A stretch of DNA of 64,000 nt, taken from positions 124,001-188,000 of the forward strand of contig DMMY01000027.1 of the NCBI GenBank assembly GCA_003452935.1, in the 5' to 3' direction. Numbering within the stretch: the stretch's first letter is position 1; the number at the start of each line of letters is the position of its first letter. Source of the DNA: Elusimicrobiota bacterium. GTDB taxonomy: Bacteria; Elusimicrobiota; Elusimicrobia; UBA1565; UBA9628. The position numbers were made by a program, and so were the translations under genes. The notes under the pieces were generated by a model. It made no database searches. It was not told the origin of the DNA and saw nothing but the letters and a program-made list of their open reading frames with translations. Shown in pieces: positions 7,915 to 16,382 of this stretch.

Positions 7915-8997
7915 TCACCGGGATAGGACCGCCTCTCGCACCTGCACTCCGCCCGCCAGCGCCTTGCGCTGTTCGGGCGTGAAGAAAGTGTAGGGATACA
8001 TGCTCTCCGGCCGGCTGGCCTCGTCCAGCCGCTTCAAATGCTCCGGCGGAATCTCGAATTCCAGCGCGGCGAGTATGTCTCCGAGCTGGGAAACCTGCGT
8101 CGCCCCGATCAAGGTGGAAGTCACTTGCGGCTGTCTGACCACCCAGTTGATGGCGACCTGCGCCGGCGACCGGCGCAGTTCGCGGGCCACCTCCTGAAGG
8201 ACATTGAGTACGCGCCACTCTTGATCCGAGAACTTGGGACAATACTGATTGCCCGTATCCTGCATGATCTTGATGCGCCCGGCCTCGCCCTCGATGCCCT
8301 CTCCGCTGCGTCGATACTTGCCCGTGAGAAATCCCCCGGCCAAAGGACTCCAGGCGCAGATGCCCATCCCCAGATGACGCGCCGCGGGGACATGCTCCCG
8401 CTCGATATCCCGTTCGAGGAGCGAGTACTCCATCTGCATGGCGCAGGCTTTCTCCCAGCCGCGCCACTGGGCCAGGGTCTGGGCGCGCGCGGCGTACCAG
8501 GCCGGGACGTTGCTCAGCCCGACGTAGCGGATCTTGCCCGCTTGCACGAGCGAATCGAGAGTCGACATCACCTCCTCGACCGGAGTCAGCATGTCATAGG
8601 CGTGCAGCCAGTAGACGTCTATGAAATCCGTCTGCAGCCTGCGCAGGGAGCTCTCTATCGAGCGCAGGATATTCTTGCGTCCATTGCCTCCGGCATTGGG
8701 GTCGCCCGGCACGGCGTTGAATGAAAACTTGGTAGCCAAGACCACGCGATCGCGATTGCCGTTCTCCTTGAAGAATTTTCCCAGCATCTCCTCGCTGCGG
8801 CCGTTGGTGTAAATCTCGGCCGTGTCGATGAAGTTGCCGCCCGCGTCCAAATATCTATTGAGAATCTGCCGCGCCGTATCCTCCACGCAGCCCCATCCCC
8901 ATTCCGTACCGAAAGTCATGGTCCCCAGGCAAAGCGGCGAGACCCGCAGACCGCATTTGCCGAGCAGGACGTAATCCGTCAGCATCTTATGCTCCAT
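7915..8997 (-). CDS. Aldo/keto reductase
   Basis: A 360-aa NAD(P)H-dependent carbonyl reductase with a TIM-barrel fold. The catalytic tetrad is visible as Asp58, Tyr63 (FIDTAEIYTNGRSEE), Lys90 (LATKFS) and His132 (DVYWLHAYD). The cofactor-binding C-terminus has PQVTSTLIGATQVSQL. The start at 8997 is set by AGGAGGCGG; ATGs further upstream lack a site. The gene lies alone between HU and a paralog pair of membrane proteins, so its substrate cannot be guessed. Distantly related to the YajO/Tas group of aldo/keto reductases. Confidence 0.9.
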   Translation of the reverse strand: MEHKMLTDYVLLGKCGLRVSPLCLGTMTFGTEWGWGCVEDTARQILNRYLDAGGNFIDTAEIYTNGRSEEMLGKFFKENGNRDRVVLATKFSFNAVPGDPNAGGNGRKNILRSIESSLRRLQTDFIDVYWLHAYDMLTPVEEVMSTLDSLVQAGKIRYVGLSNVPAWYAARAQTLAQWRGWEKACAMQMEYSLLERDIEREHVPAARHLGMGICAWSPLAGGFLTGKYRRSGEGIEGEAGRIKIMQDTGNQYCPKFSDQEWRVLNVLQEVARELRRSPAQVAINWVVRQPQVTSTLIGATQVSQLGDILAALEFEIPPEHLKRLDEASRPESMYPYTFFTPEQRKALAGGVQVREAVLSR

Positions 8998-9272
8998 CTC
9001 CGCCTCCTCTCTCATGTTCATTGGGGGATTCGAGCGAAAGACTCCCCCTCGATTTTCATCATGCCCAAAGCCTCTATCCGCCAAGGAAACACGCCCAAAC
9101 TTTCCAAGCATGACCTGCTCATCCTAGCGAGAAAAGGTCAAGGCAATATCAAAACCTGGGGGACCTGCAAGCCTATTTCACCGGTTTCTCGACGGAACAG
9201 AGACTCCCTCGGCCGCGACGGAGATCGCGGCCGGAGTCTTGACGAGCCATGTCTCCGAACCGGTCTTCGTGG

Positions 9273-9863
9273 CTAGAACCGCGCCGCCGGGTAGCGATCC
9301 ACCCGCTCGTCAGGCACGTCGAAGAGCAAGCGCTCCATGTAAGGGGAGGATTTGCCGGCTACGGCCAAGTCGATCGTCCGCAGAAAAAAACGGCTGGCCT
9401 GTTCCGGAGTCCTCTTGCCGAGCACGATATCATGGGCCAGGTTGAGGGTCAGGCGATTGAGGCTTTCCCGGTCGCCGCGCGCGGACAATTCCCCGGCGCC
9501 GGAATTCACCGTCAGCCCATGCGGATAACGCGCCAAGTCCGCCAGCTTGTTGCCCGGGACTCGGTACTCGACCGCCTGTTCCAAAGGAGACAACGGGGTG
9601 TTGCTGACCACGATCCGTTTCCAAGGCCAATGCGCCCCCCATTCCATCTTGTCTTTGGAAACGACCTCCGGCGGCCCGTATTTCTCGACGATCTGACGCG
9701 CGATCATTTGAGGAATCCTCGGCCATTGGTCGGCTTGTCTGAGCGCCCGGGTCTCGGCCGACTCCCAAATTTCGCCTCCCGAGCGGGCCCATCGATTGCC
9801 CTGATAAACCGCCACGACCAACAGGGCCGCCAGCAAGGCGCCTACGGCGATTTTTGTCTTCAT
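9273..9863 (-). CDS. Membrane-anchored protein of unknown function, paralog B
   Basis: 196 aa from the ATG at 9863 (GGGAGGG upstream; seven fewer residues than the longest frame). Same architecture as 6525-7121: anchor IAVGALLAALLVVAVYQGNRW, then IVEKYGPPEVV, EWGAHWPWKRIVVSN, DLARYPHGLTVN, ESLNRLTLNLAHDIVLGKRTPE and SPYMERLLFDVPDERV. By eye roughly half of aligned residues are identical. The two copies flank HU and the aldo/keto reductase and point the same way, so a duplication separated by insertion, or two independent retentions, are both possible. No function is assigned. Confidence 0.75.
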   Translation of the reverse strand: MKTKIAVGALLAALLVVAVYQGNRWARSGGEIWESAETRALRQADQWPRIPQMIARQIVEKYGPPEVVSKDKMEWGAHWPWKRIVVSNTPLSPLEQAVEYRVPGNKLADLARYPHGLTVNSGAGELSARGDRESLNRLTLNLAHDIVLGKRTPEQASRFFLRTIDLAVAGKSSPYMERLLFDVPDERVDRYPAARF

Positions 9864-10421
9864 GGGTTTGCCCTCCCACGCCACGTTTGCCTCTCAAAAG
9901 CCTGAAGCTTTGATCATAGTATGGCCTTGGCGGCGCAAATAAAAATCAACTTCCTGGCTACCGGGCAAGGCGGGGCGGACGAAATAACGGAATAGGAGGA
10001 GGGCGCTCTCCCTATTCCTTAATAGGCAGGGACTAACCGCCGCGCTGACTAGCCTGAGCAATCAGTCCGGCCCCACGCAGATGAGCGCCCGACGCAACAA
10101 CGGTGGGAAGCAGAAACGCCATCTCCCCACATATCCTTGCCGGAGTCGTGTCAAAGTGATGCGCTTAGACGCATCGCCGTACAAACACAGGGCCGGGAAA
10201 TGGACCCGCGCATCAACCCGCCGAATTTTCCGTCGGAAAACGATTTGCTGACCGACGACAAAATCCGCAAACTAACTCGGGCTGGACTGCCATTTTGCCT
10301 CGGATGGGCGACTATTCGCGTTTTCTGGCGCGATGGATCGGCGTGGCTGTGCGTGTCAAGGTGCGCCAATGCCATATCCTGCTTGAGCTTGGGTTGCCGA
10401 CGATGATTGCTTGCTCAGACT
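9864..10421. other. 558-bp intergenic region
   Basis: I find no credible gene. GGAATAGG at 9989-9996 and CCTATTCC at 10011-10018 can pair, and an overlapping alternative CCTATT/AATAGG stem follows at once. The 89-aa frame at 10137-10406 has no ribosome-binding site and unremarkable composition. Part of this region may be decayed coding sequence. Confidence 0.4.
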
Positions 10422-11084
10422 CTAGGAAGACATCTTGGGAGGGAATAAGCCCAGCGCATCGAAATGTTCGCGCCAGAAGCTTATCTGCTGCTCGAACTGG
10501 GCCCCAGCCACGGGCAGCTCCCTGGGTTGCTGGCCTTTTTCAAGCAGAACCACCCGCAACAAGCCGCTGCGGACCGTAGCCACGAAGAATATGCCTTGAG
10601 TTTCATTGCGCGTTAAAAAAGTCAAATAGACCTCTTCACCCTTACAAAAGGTCGAAATGGTATGGCGTTTGGAAAGTTCCCCCACCTTAAATTGCCTGGC
10701 TGGAATCTCCTCAGTCGTTACTATTCCCAGCGTAGCCGCCATAGTCACTGACAACTTGACGTCCGTGCCCGTACTTTTCATGATAGACGCCAGAGAAGCT
10801 AATGCATCCTTAAGGCCGGGCTCGACCATAACCGACGCGGGAACCGACGGCGCGCCAGCCGCGAGTTGGCCCGCTGCCGGGCCCGAAGCAACCGCCCACC
10901 CGGCTTGGCTCATGAAACGAATCTGGGAGCCAAGCTCACCGCGCACATGCTCTTCGATCCCGGCAACCGCGCCAGCCAACGCAAGGCCATCGTGAGAAGG
11001 CGCGATTCGAGGCCACAGCATCAGCGTGCATGCGATGGAGAGCAGGAAAGACTCAGCTCTATTGCGTTTCATGGCTAAGATCAT
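10422..11084 (-). CDS. Secreted protein of unknown function, 220 aa
   Basis: The start at 11084 follows GGAGAGG by seven bases. An N-terminal signal (AESFLLSIACTLMLWPRIAPS) precedes an exported region. Its first half is Ala/Gly/Pro rich; the second half (KGEEVYLTFLTRNETQGIFFVATVRSGLLRVVLLEKG) looks like beta-strands. It ends EQQISFWREHFDALGLFPPKMSS. Not recognised. It is divergent from the TPR-kinase gene at 11270 with 185 bp between them, so the two may share regulation. Confidence 0.7.
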   Translation of the reverse strand: MILAMKRNRAESFLLSIACTLMLWPRIAPSHDGLALAGAVAGIEEHVRGELGSQIRFMSQAGWAVASGPAAGQLAAGAPSVPASVMVEPGLKDALASLASIMKSTGTDVKLSVTMAATLGIVTTEEIPARQFKVGELSKRHTISTFCKGEEVYLTFLTRNETQGIFFVATVRSGLLRVVLLEKGQQPRELPVAGAQFEQQISFWREHFDALGLFPPKMSS

Positions 11085-11223
11085 TTTAAACCTCTCCAGC
11101 CCCCTCCGCATGAGACATATGGGAAGGCCGCGGCAAGCAACAGGCCTAGCCGCGCCATGATGCGATGGTCCTACCCCTCATAGGACTCTTGGGACATGCC
11201 TCGCGCCATGCCTCACGCAGGGC

Positions 11224-11253
11224 CTTGACACATTTTTTTTGCGGGGTTAGACT
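11224..11253 (+). promoter_or_regulatory. Promoter of the TPR-kinase gene
   Basis: TTGACA at 11224-11229, 18 bases, TAGACT at 11248-11253, placing the start of transcription near 11260, ten bases before the chosen ATG. The spacer contains a run of eight T's. Confidence 0.55.
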
Positions 11254-11269
11254 ACCTACTGAGATCGCC

Positions 11270-13306
11270 ATGTCATTACCTCATTGCATTTTGATTCTTG
11301 CCGCCAGCCTATCATGGGGCGAGGCTTTTGACGGCGAAGATCTGCCTCAGGTGAATTCATCTGTTCCTCAAGCCGCCGACCAAGTCAATGAATCAGGCGT
11401 GCCTCCAGCCGCCGCCCAAGTCAAAGAATCCGGCGCGCCTCCAGCCGCCGTCCAGCCTGATGCTCGGCAAGACTCGGCGCCCTGGCAGCGCCCGCTGCCT
11501 GCGCCAGCCGCGCAGGCGCCTCATTTGCAGCCGGATTCCGCTGCCGAAACGCCGCCTGCGGCGATCGACCACAAAACCGCTGCCATGGCCCATATCAAGA
11601 CGGGCGACGCCGACGCCGCCCGAAGGGAGCTCGACCTGGCCCTGGCCGCGGAGCCCGCCAACGCGCAGCTGCGCGCGGCGCGGCAGCTTCTGACTCGGCG
11701 CGTCGGCCAAGGTCTTGACCAAGCCAGCTTGGAGGCGAAGATCGCGCCTTTCCTGGACCAGCGGGCCGATCCCGGCGGCCTGGCGCAAGAAGAAGTCAGA
11801 CTGGCCTCCATGGTCGGCGGGATCGGCCCGCAAGCCGCGGCCGCAGGCGCTCTGTCTCGCCCGCTGCCCGGCCGGCAAGCGCAACCAGGCGGCAGGATCA
11901 GATCCGCCGTCCAAAAGATGGCCATCGCCGATTTTCCGGCCGCCGAGCGGATATTGACTTCGCAGATCGAGGCTGAGCCGTCCAACTGGCAGGCCTATCG
12001 GCTGCGGGCCCTGGCCCGGCGCCGCCTCAAGGATTTCAACGGCGCCCACGACGACTCGACGCGCGCCGTTTCCCTCCAGCCCAAAGACAGCCAAGCCCAT
12101 AATGTTCGGGCCCTGACCTTCACCGATCTAAGGCGCTACAAAGAAGCCGTCGCCGAAGCCGACCAAGCCTTGACGCTCAACGCCAAGGATGCCAATGCCT
12201 GGGCTACCCGGGGCTTGGCCTGGCAGGGGCTCAAGGACAAGCAGCGCAGCCTAAGCGACTTCCGGCAAGCCGCCCAACTCGACGATCAATTCGAGGCCCT
12301 TTACCGGGAAGCCCTCGGCCAAACGGCTCCGGCCCGAAAAACGCCCGGCCGAAGTCGCCGCGCCGGCGTTCTTTACGCCGTGGCCGCGGTCGCGGCGGCC
12401 CTGCTGGCGTCTTTGGCGCTGCGGCGCAGGCCGGCCGCGCCGTCGTCCCAGCCGGCCATGCGCGCCGTCGACCGGTCCTCTCCCGAGCGCGACGCCCTTC
12501 CCGTCGGCTTTAGCCTGGTCAAGCGGATCGGCCAGGGCGGAATGGGCGTGGTGTATGAAGCCATGGACGCCGCCCTCCAGCGCAAAGTCGCCATCAAACG
12601 GATGCGCGACGAGATCGCCTCGGATCCCCGCCAGCGCCGCAAATTCCTTCAGGAAGCCCGCACCGTGGCCATGCTCAGGCATCCCCACATCGTCGAGATA
12701 TTTTCCATCCTGGAGCACGATGACGGCCTTTTCCTGGTGTTCGAATACATGCCCGGACAGACGCTAGACCAAGCCTTGGACGCCCGGCAATCGTTCTCTC
12801 CCCGCGAGACGTGCGCGCTCTTGGAGCAGATCGGATTGGCCGTGGACTACGCCCATGAGCAGGGGGTGGTCCATCAGGATCTCAAGCCGGCCAACGTCAT
12901 GATCGACCCGGCGGGAATCGCCAAGGTGATGGACTTCGGCATCGCGCGCCGGATCCAGGAGACGCTCTCCACGGCCACCCGCGCCGAAGTGGCCGGGACC
13001 CCGGCCTATATGGCTCCCGAGCAGGCCCAGGGCCAGAGCGTCAAGGCTTCCGACATCTACGCCATGGGCATATGCTGCTACGAGTTGCTGGCCGGAAACC
13101 GCCCCTTCCCCCCTCCAGCCGGATTGATGTGCAAACTCCAAAAGGACTACCGGCCCCTTTCCTCCATCAAGCCCGGGCTTCCCGCGGCCATCGACCAGGT
13201 CATGGCGACCGTCCTCGACCCTTTCCCGGCCCGCCGCTATCCTACGGCCATGGCCTTTCTCTCGGATCTCAAGAAAATCCTGGCGCCCGGCCCGTCCATG
13301 TCGTGA
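11270..13306 (+). CDS. TPR - transmembrane - Ser/Thr protein kinase
   Basis: 678 aa. A signal-like start (SLPHCILILAASLSWGEA) is followed by a low-complexity stretch with three 12-residue repeats (QVNESGVPPAAA type). About four TPR units span residues 210-345, a membrane segment lies near 365-385 (YAVAAVAAALLASLAL), and a Hanks-type kinase spans 413-675. Kinase motifs: IGQGGMGVVYE, Lys in VAIKRM, HQDLKPANVM, MDFGIAR, GTPAYMAPEQ. The catalytic-loop Arg of HRD is Gln536, so this is a non-RD kinase that may not need activation-loop phosphorylation. The order (TPR outside, kinase inside) is opposite to the common kinase-first PknB layout. The start at 11270 is preferred because it lies just past the promoter. 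Confidence 0.85.
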   Translation: MSLPHCILILAASLSWGEAFDGEDLPQVNSSVPQAADQVNESGVPPAAAQVKESGAPPAAVQPDARQDSAPWQRPLPAPAAQAPHLQPDSAAETPPAAIDHKTAAMAHIKTGDADAARRELDLALAAEPANAQLRAARQLLTRRVGQGLDQASLEAKIAPFLDQRADPGGLAQEEVRLASMVGGIGPQAAAAGALSRPLPGRQAQPGGRIRSAVQKMAIADFPAAERILTSQIEAEPSNWQAYRLRALARRRLKDFNGAHDDSTRAVSLQPKDSQAHNVRALTFTDLRRYKEAVAEADQALTLNAKDANAWATRGLAWQGLKDKQRSLSDFRQAAQLDDQFEALYREALGQTAPARKTPGRSRRAGVLYAVAAVAAALLASLALRRRPAAPSSQPAMRAVDRSSPERDALPVGFSLVKRIGQGGMGVVYEAMDAALQRKVAIKRMRDEIASDPRQRRKFLQEARTVAMLRHPHIVEIFSILEHDDGLFLVFEYMPGQTLDQALDARQSFSPRETCALLEQIGLAVDYAHEQGVVHQDLKPANVMIDPAGIAKVMDFGIARRIQETLSTATRAEVAGTPAYMAPEQAQGQSVKASDIYAMGICCYELLAGNRPFPPPAGLMCKLQKDYRPLSSIKPGLPAAIDQVMATVLDPFPARRYPTAMAFLSDLKKILAPGPSMS

Positions 13307-13354
13307 CGGGCGCGATCGCCTCCTGAATATCCGCCGGCGCCCCTGACTTGACGC

Positions 13355-14314
13355 CTAGTCGCCGACCTTGAGCACGATCTTGCCGCGAACATGCCCCATC
13401 TGGCTCAGCTCCTGGGCGGTAGCGGCCTGGGAGAGCGGCAGGACCGTCTGGATATCCACCCGCAGCCTGCCCGCGTCGATGAGCTCGGCGATCTGGGCCA
13501 GTTCCTTGCCGTCGGAACGGACCATGACCGACTCGCAGCGCACCCCGTGTTCGGCCGCCGCGGGAGCGGACGTTATGCCGACCGTGGAAATAAGCGTCCC
13601 GCCGCGCTTGAGCGACTTGTAGGAGCGTTGCTGGGTATCGCCTCCGATGGTATCGAGCACCAAATCCACCGCCTTCGCCGCCTCTTCGAACCGCGTCTTC
13701 TGATAATCGATCACCTCATCTGCGCCTAGAGCGCGCGCGAACTCCGCGTTGGCCGCGGAGACGGTAGCGATGACCCTCGCGCCTTTCCACTTGGCAAGCT
13801 GGACGGCGAAATGACCCACGCCGCCGGCGGCCGCATGGATCAGAATGGTCTGGCCGGCGTACAGGTTCCCCACGTCGAAGAGCGACTGCCAGGCCGTCAG
13901 AGCGGCGAGCGGCACAGCGGCGGCATGCACGTGGTCGAACGATCTGGGCTTGCGCGCCAAGTCGCGCGCCCTGGCCGCCACGTATTCGGCATAGGCTCCA
14001 TCGCGCGCGAAATCCAGCTTACCGAAGACCTCATCCCCGATCTTAAAATCCTCGACCCCTCCGCCGACCGCCTCGACGACTCCGGAAACGTCCCACCCGG
14101 GGATCAAGGGAAAGCTGCGCTTGATCCTTTCCTTAAAATAGCCGGCCCTCAACTTCCAATCGACGGGATTGACCCCGGCGGCGCAGACCCGAATCAAAAC
14201 CTCCCCGACGCCGGGTTCCGGCTTCCGGGCCTCCCCCGCCGCCAGCACATCCGGACCGCCGTAGGCGTTCATCCGCACAGCCCGCATCATCGCCACTTCC
14301 CTCATGATCGCCAT
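13355..14314 (-). CDS. NADPH:quinone oxidoreductase-like MDR enzyme
   Basis: 319 aa, zinc-free branch of the medium-chain dehydrogenase/reductase superfamily. GVNPVDWKLRAGYF and IPGWDVSGVVEAVG are in the catalytic domain. The nucleotide site is HAAAGGVGHFAVQLAKWKGARVI, without the catalytic- or structural-zinc cysteines. Enzymes of this class reduce quinones or enones with NADPH. AAGGAGG precedes the ATG. It is transcribed toward the TPR-kinase gene, and no partner is seen. Confidence 0.88.
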   Translation of the reverse strand: MAIMREVAMMRAVRMNAYGGPDVLAAGEARKPEPGVGEVLIRVCAAGVNPVDWKLRAGYFKERIKRSFPLIPGWDVSGVVEAVGGGVEDFKIGDEVFGKLDFARDGAYAEYVAARARDLARKPRSFDHVHAAAVPLAALTAWQSLFDVGNLYAGQTILIHAAAGGVGHFAVQLAKWKGARVIATVSAANAEFARALGADEVIDYQKTRFEEAAKAVDLVLDTIGGDTQQRSYKSLKRGGTLISTVGITSAPAAAEHGVRCESVMVRSDGKELAQIAELIDAGRLRVDIQTVLPLSQAATAQELSQMGHVRGKIVLKVGD

Positions 14315-14443
14315 GTTCTCCTCCTTTCAGCATCCCATCCCGAACACCGCCTCGCACATCCTAAAGGACAAAGGTCAAAGCGCCGTCAAATACGCTGGGA
14401 GCTGCGGGCCCCAAGCCGCGGCCGGGGGCCCGTTCTGGATCTT

Positions 14444-14472
14444 TTGACGTTATTTTGACCCCCGATTAATAG
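14444..14472 (+). promoter_or_regulatory. Putative promoter of the 14571 gene
   Basis: TTGACG 14444-14449, 17 bases, TAATAG 14467-14472. This gives a leader of about 90 nt. The -10 is a weak match. Confidence 0.4.
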
Positions 14473-14570
14473 ATTCTCCCTGGCCGTCGGGGTCTGGAAA
14501 GCGCCGCGGCCGCCGGTTGCACGCGCCATGAGCCGGCCTCGATGATGAACCTAACTCAAGGAGAACCGCG

Positions 14571-14909
14571 ATGAGACACAAAGAACACACGCAGACAAGC
14601 GGCAGCAAGACCGAGCCCATGACGGAGACAGTCCCGCACGCCGTGATGCTGGACTATCCGACCGAAGGAGAAGTGATCACCAGCGCCTCGTACACCTTCC
14701 GCATCAGCGCCCCCAAGAACGGCGACAAGATCGAGGTATCCATCAATCAGGGCGAATGGCTGCCCTGCCGGCAGGAAGGCGGATATTGGTGGTACGATTG
14801 GTCGGGCTATGAACCCGGCGAATATCAGATCCGGGCGCGCATGCACGCCGCGGACGGAAAAATGAAATTGACCATGCTGCGACGATTCGACGTCAAGACC
14901 AGGGCCTGA
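14571..14909 (+). CDS. Small protein with a possible Ig-like/carbohydrate-binding fold
   Basis: 112 aa with AAGGAGAA upstream. After a polar N-terminus, residues 25-110 (LDYPTEGEVITSASYTFRISAP ... VSINQGEWLPCR, GYWWYDWSGYEPGEYQIRARM) alternate beta-strands and aromatics. The pattern resembles E-set/Ig-like domains and the N-terminal module of glycogen-branching enzymes. No signal peptide, so probably cytoplasmic. Function is not assigned; a role in binding polysaccharide is only a guess from the aromatics. It converges on the GspE-type gene, with a 6-bp-stem hairpin at 14946-14960 between them. Confidence 0.7.
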   Translation: MRHKEHTQTSGSKTEPMTETVPHAVMLDYPTEGEVITSASYTFRISAPKNGDKIEVSINQGEWLPCRQEGGYWWYDWSGYEPGEYQIRARMHAADGKMKLTMLRRFDVKTRA

Positions 14910-14982
14910 GGCGGCGCCGAGATGCGCTGGGATAGAGAAAGGGCTCCTCCGCGCCGGAGGGCGCCGCGCGAGCCGGCGCGAG

Positions 14983-16374
14983 CTAGTTCCCGGCCCCGGC
15001 GACGCGGATGACCTCATCCAAGGTCGTCTCGCCGGAATTCACTTTTTGCAGACCATCGTAGAGCAGGGTCTCCATGCCGCCGCCCACGGCCTCCTTGGTC
15101 ATTTCGTCCAAGCCGGCCTTGCGCAGGATGAGGGCCTTCATCTCTTTCGTGACATGCGCCGTCTCGAAAAGAAGAATCCGGCCTTTGAACCCGGTGTAGC
15201 GGCAACTCTCGCAGCCCTTGCCGCGCGAAAGTTCCTTGAAGAATCCCGGCTCCACGGCGACGCCTATGCGTTGCGCCACGGCCCCGAGCAGGGCGAGCTC
15301 ATCCTCTCCGGGACGGTAAGTTTCCCGGCACTTGTCGCAAACCCTGCGCGCCAGGCGTTGGGCACAGACGGCGGTCACGGCCGAGGTGATCAGAAAAGGC
15401 TCGATGCCCATGTCCAACAGGCGCGCTATCGCTCCCAGCGCGTTATTGGTGTGCAAAGTCGTGAAAATGAGGTGTCCCGTCAAGGCCGCCTTCAAGGCGA
15501 TCTCGGCCGTTTCGCCGTCGCGGGCCTCTCCGACCATGATGACGTTGGGATCCTGGCGCAGTATGGCGCGCAACCCGTCCGCGAAATTAAACCCGATCTG
15601 GGATTGGATGGCCCCTTGGGTCACTCCGGGGATCTTCATCTCGATAGGATCTTCCAGGGTGACGATATTGCGCGATACCGCGTTCAAGGCCTGCAGCATG
15701 GTATAGAGGGTCGTTGACTTGCCGCTGCTCGTCGGCCCGGTGATAATGATCATGCCCTGGGGACGCTTGATCAGCTGACGCAAAATCTCCACGTGCACCG
15801 GACGCAGGCCCAGTTCCTCGATCCCCGGAGGCTTGACGTTGCGCGGCAACAAGCGCAGCACCGCCTTGTCGCCGTGGGGCGTAGGGAAAGTCGACAACCG
15901 CACATCGGCCTCTTGTCCCTCGACGGTAACGGCCATGCGGGCATCCTGGGGTCGGGCTATGCCGCCTTTCTCGGGATCAAGGCCGCACATGACGCGGATA
16001 TGCGAGACCAGGAACAGGTTCAAAGCGTTGGGGATCGTCAGGACTTCCTCAAGAATGCCGTCGATGCGAAAACGCACGCGCAGGTGGCTTCCCATCGGCT
16101 CCAGATGTATGTCCGAACTGCGCGAGGCCATGGCCTCGCGCAGGATCGTCTGCGTCACATGCGTGATGAGGGCCTCATCCGCCTCGCTTTTGCGGTTGGG
16201 GACTCCGCCGAAGAAGCCTCTCGACGCGGGATTGGGCTTTTCCTCGACCAGGGAATCGAATTGCTTCTGAAGTTTCGAGACATAGCGCGCGCTCGGCGCG
16301 GGCGGCTGTTCAGACGCCGAAGCCGCGGTCCGCGCGGAGGCTCCTATTGGATTGACGTCGTCCTTGTCGTTCAT
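14983..16374 (-). CDS. gspE: Type II secretion / type IV pilus assembly ATPase (GspE/PilB family)
   Basis: 463 aa. Walker A GPTSSGKST, Asp box LEDPIE, Walker B NVIMVGEARDGET, His box HTNNALGA and a C-terminal four-Cys zinc module (CDKC...CESC). The N-terminal GspE/PilB platform-binding domain of ~150 residues is missing, being replaced by a short Pro/Ala-rich linker, so it is shorter than the usual ~560 aa. It powers assembly of a pseudopilus or pilus, but no other gsp or pil gene is in the window. It begins nine bases after trpB and is probably co-transcribed with it. Confidence 0.9.
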   Translation of the reverse strand: MNDKDDVNPIGASARTAASASEQPPAPSARYVSKLQKQFDSLVEEKPNPASRGFFGGVPNRKSEADEALITHVTQTILREAMASRSSDIHLEPMGSHLRVRFRIDGILEEVLTIPNALNLFLVSHIRVMCGLDPEKGGIARPQDARMAVTVEGQEADVRLSTFPTPHGDKAVLRLLPRNVKPPGIEELGLRPVHVEILRQLIKRPQGMIIITGPTSSGKSTTLYTMLQALNAVSRNIVTLEDPIEMKIPGVTQGAIQSQIGFNFADGLRAILRQDPNVIMVGEARDGETAEIALKAALTGHLIFTTLHTNNALGAIARLLDMGIEPFLITSAVTAVCAQRLARRVCDKCRETYRPGEDELALLGAVAQRIGVAVEPGFFKELSRGKGCESCRYTGFKGRILLFETAHVTKEMKALILRKAGLDEMTKEAVGGGMETLLYDGLQKVNSGETTLDEVIRVAGAGN

Positions 16375-16382
16375 GGCCGGCC

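Noticed and set aside
10137..10406. 89-codon plus-strand frame
   Set aside because: No Shine-Dalgarno, no homology that I can see, and an overlapping frame on the other strand is equally long.
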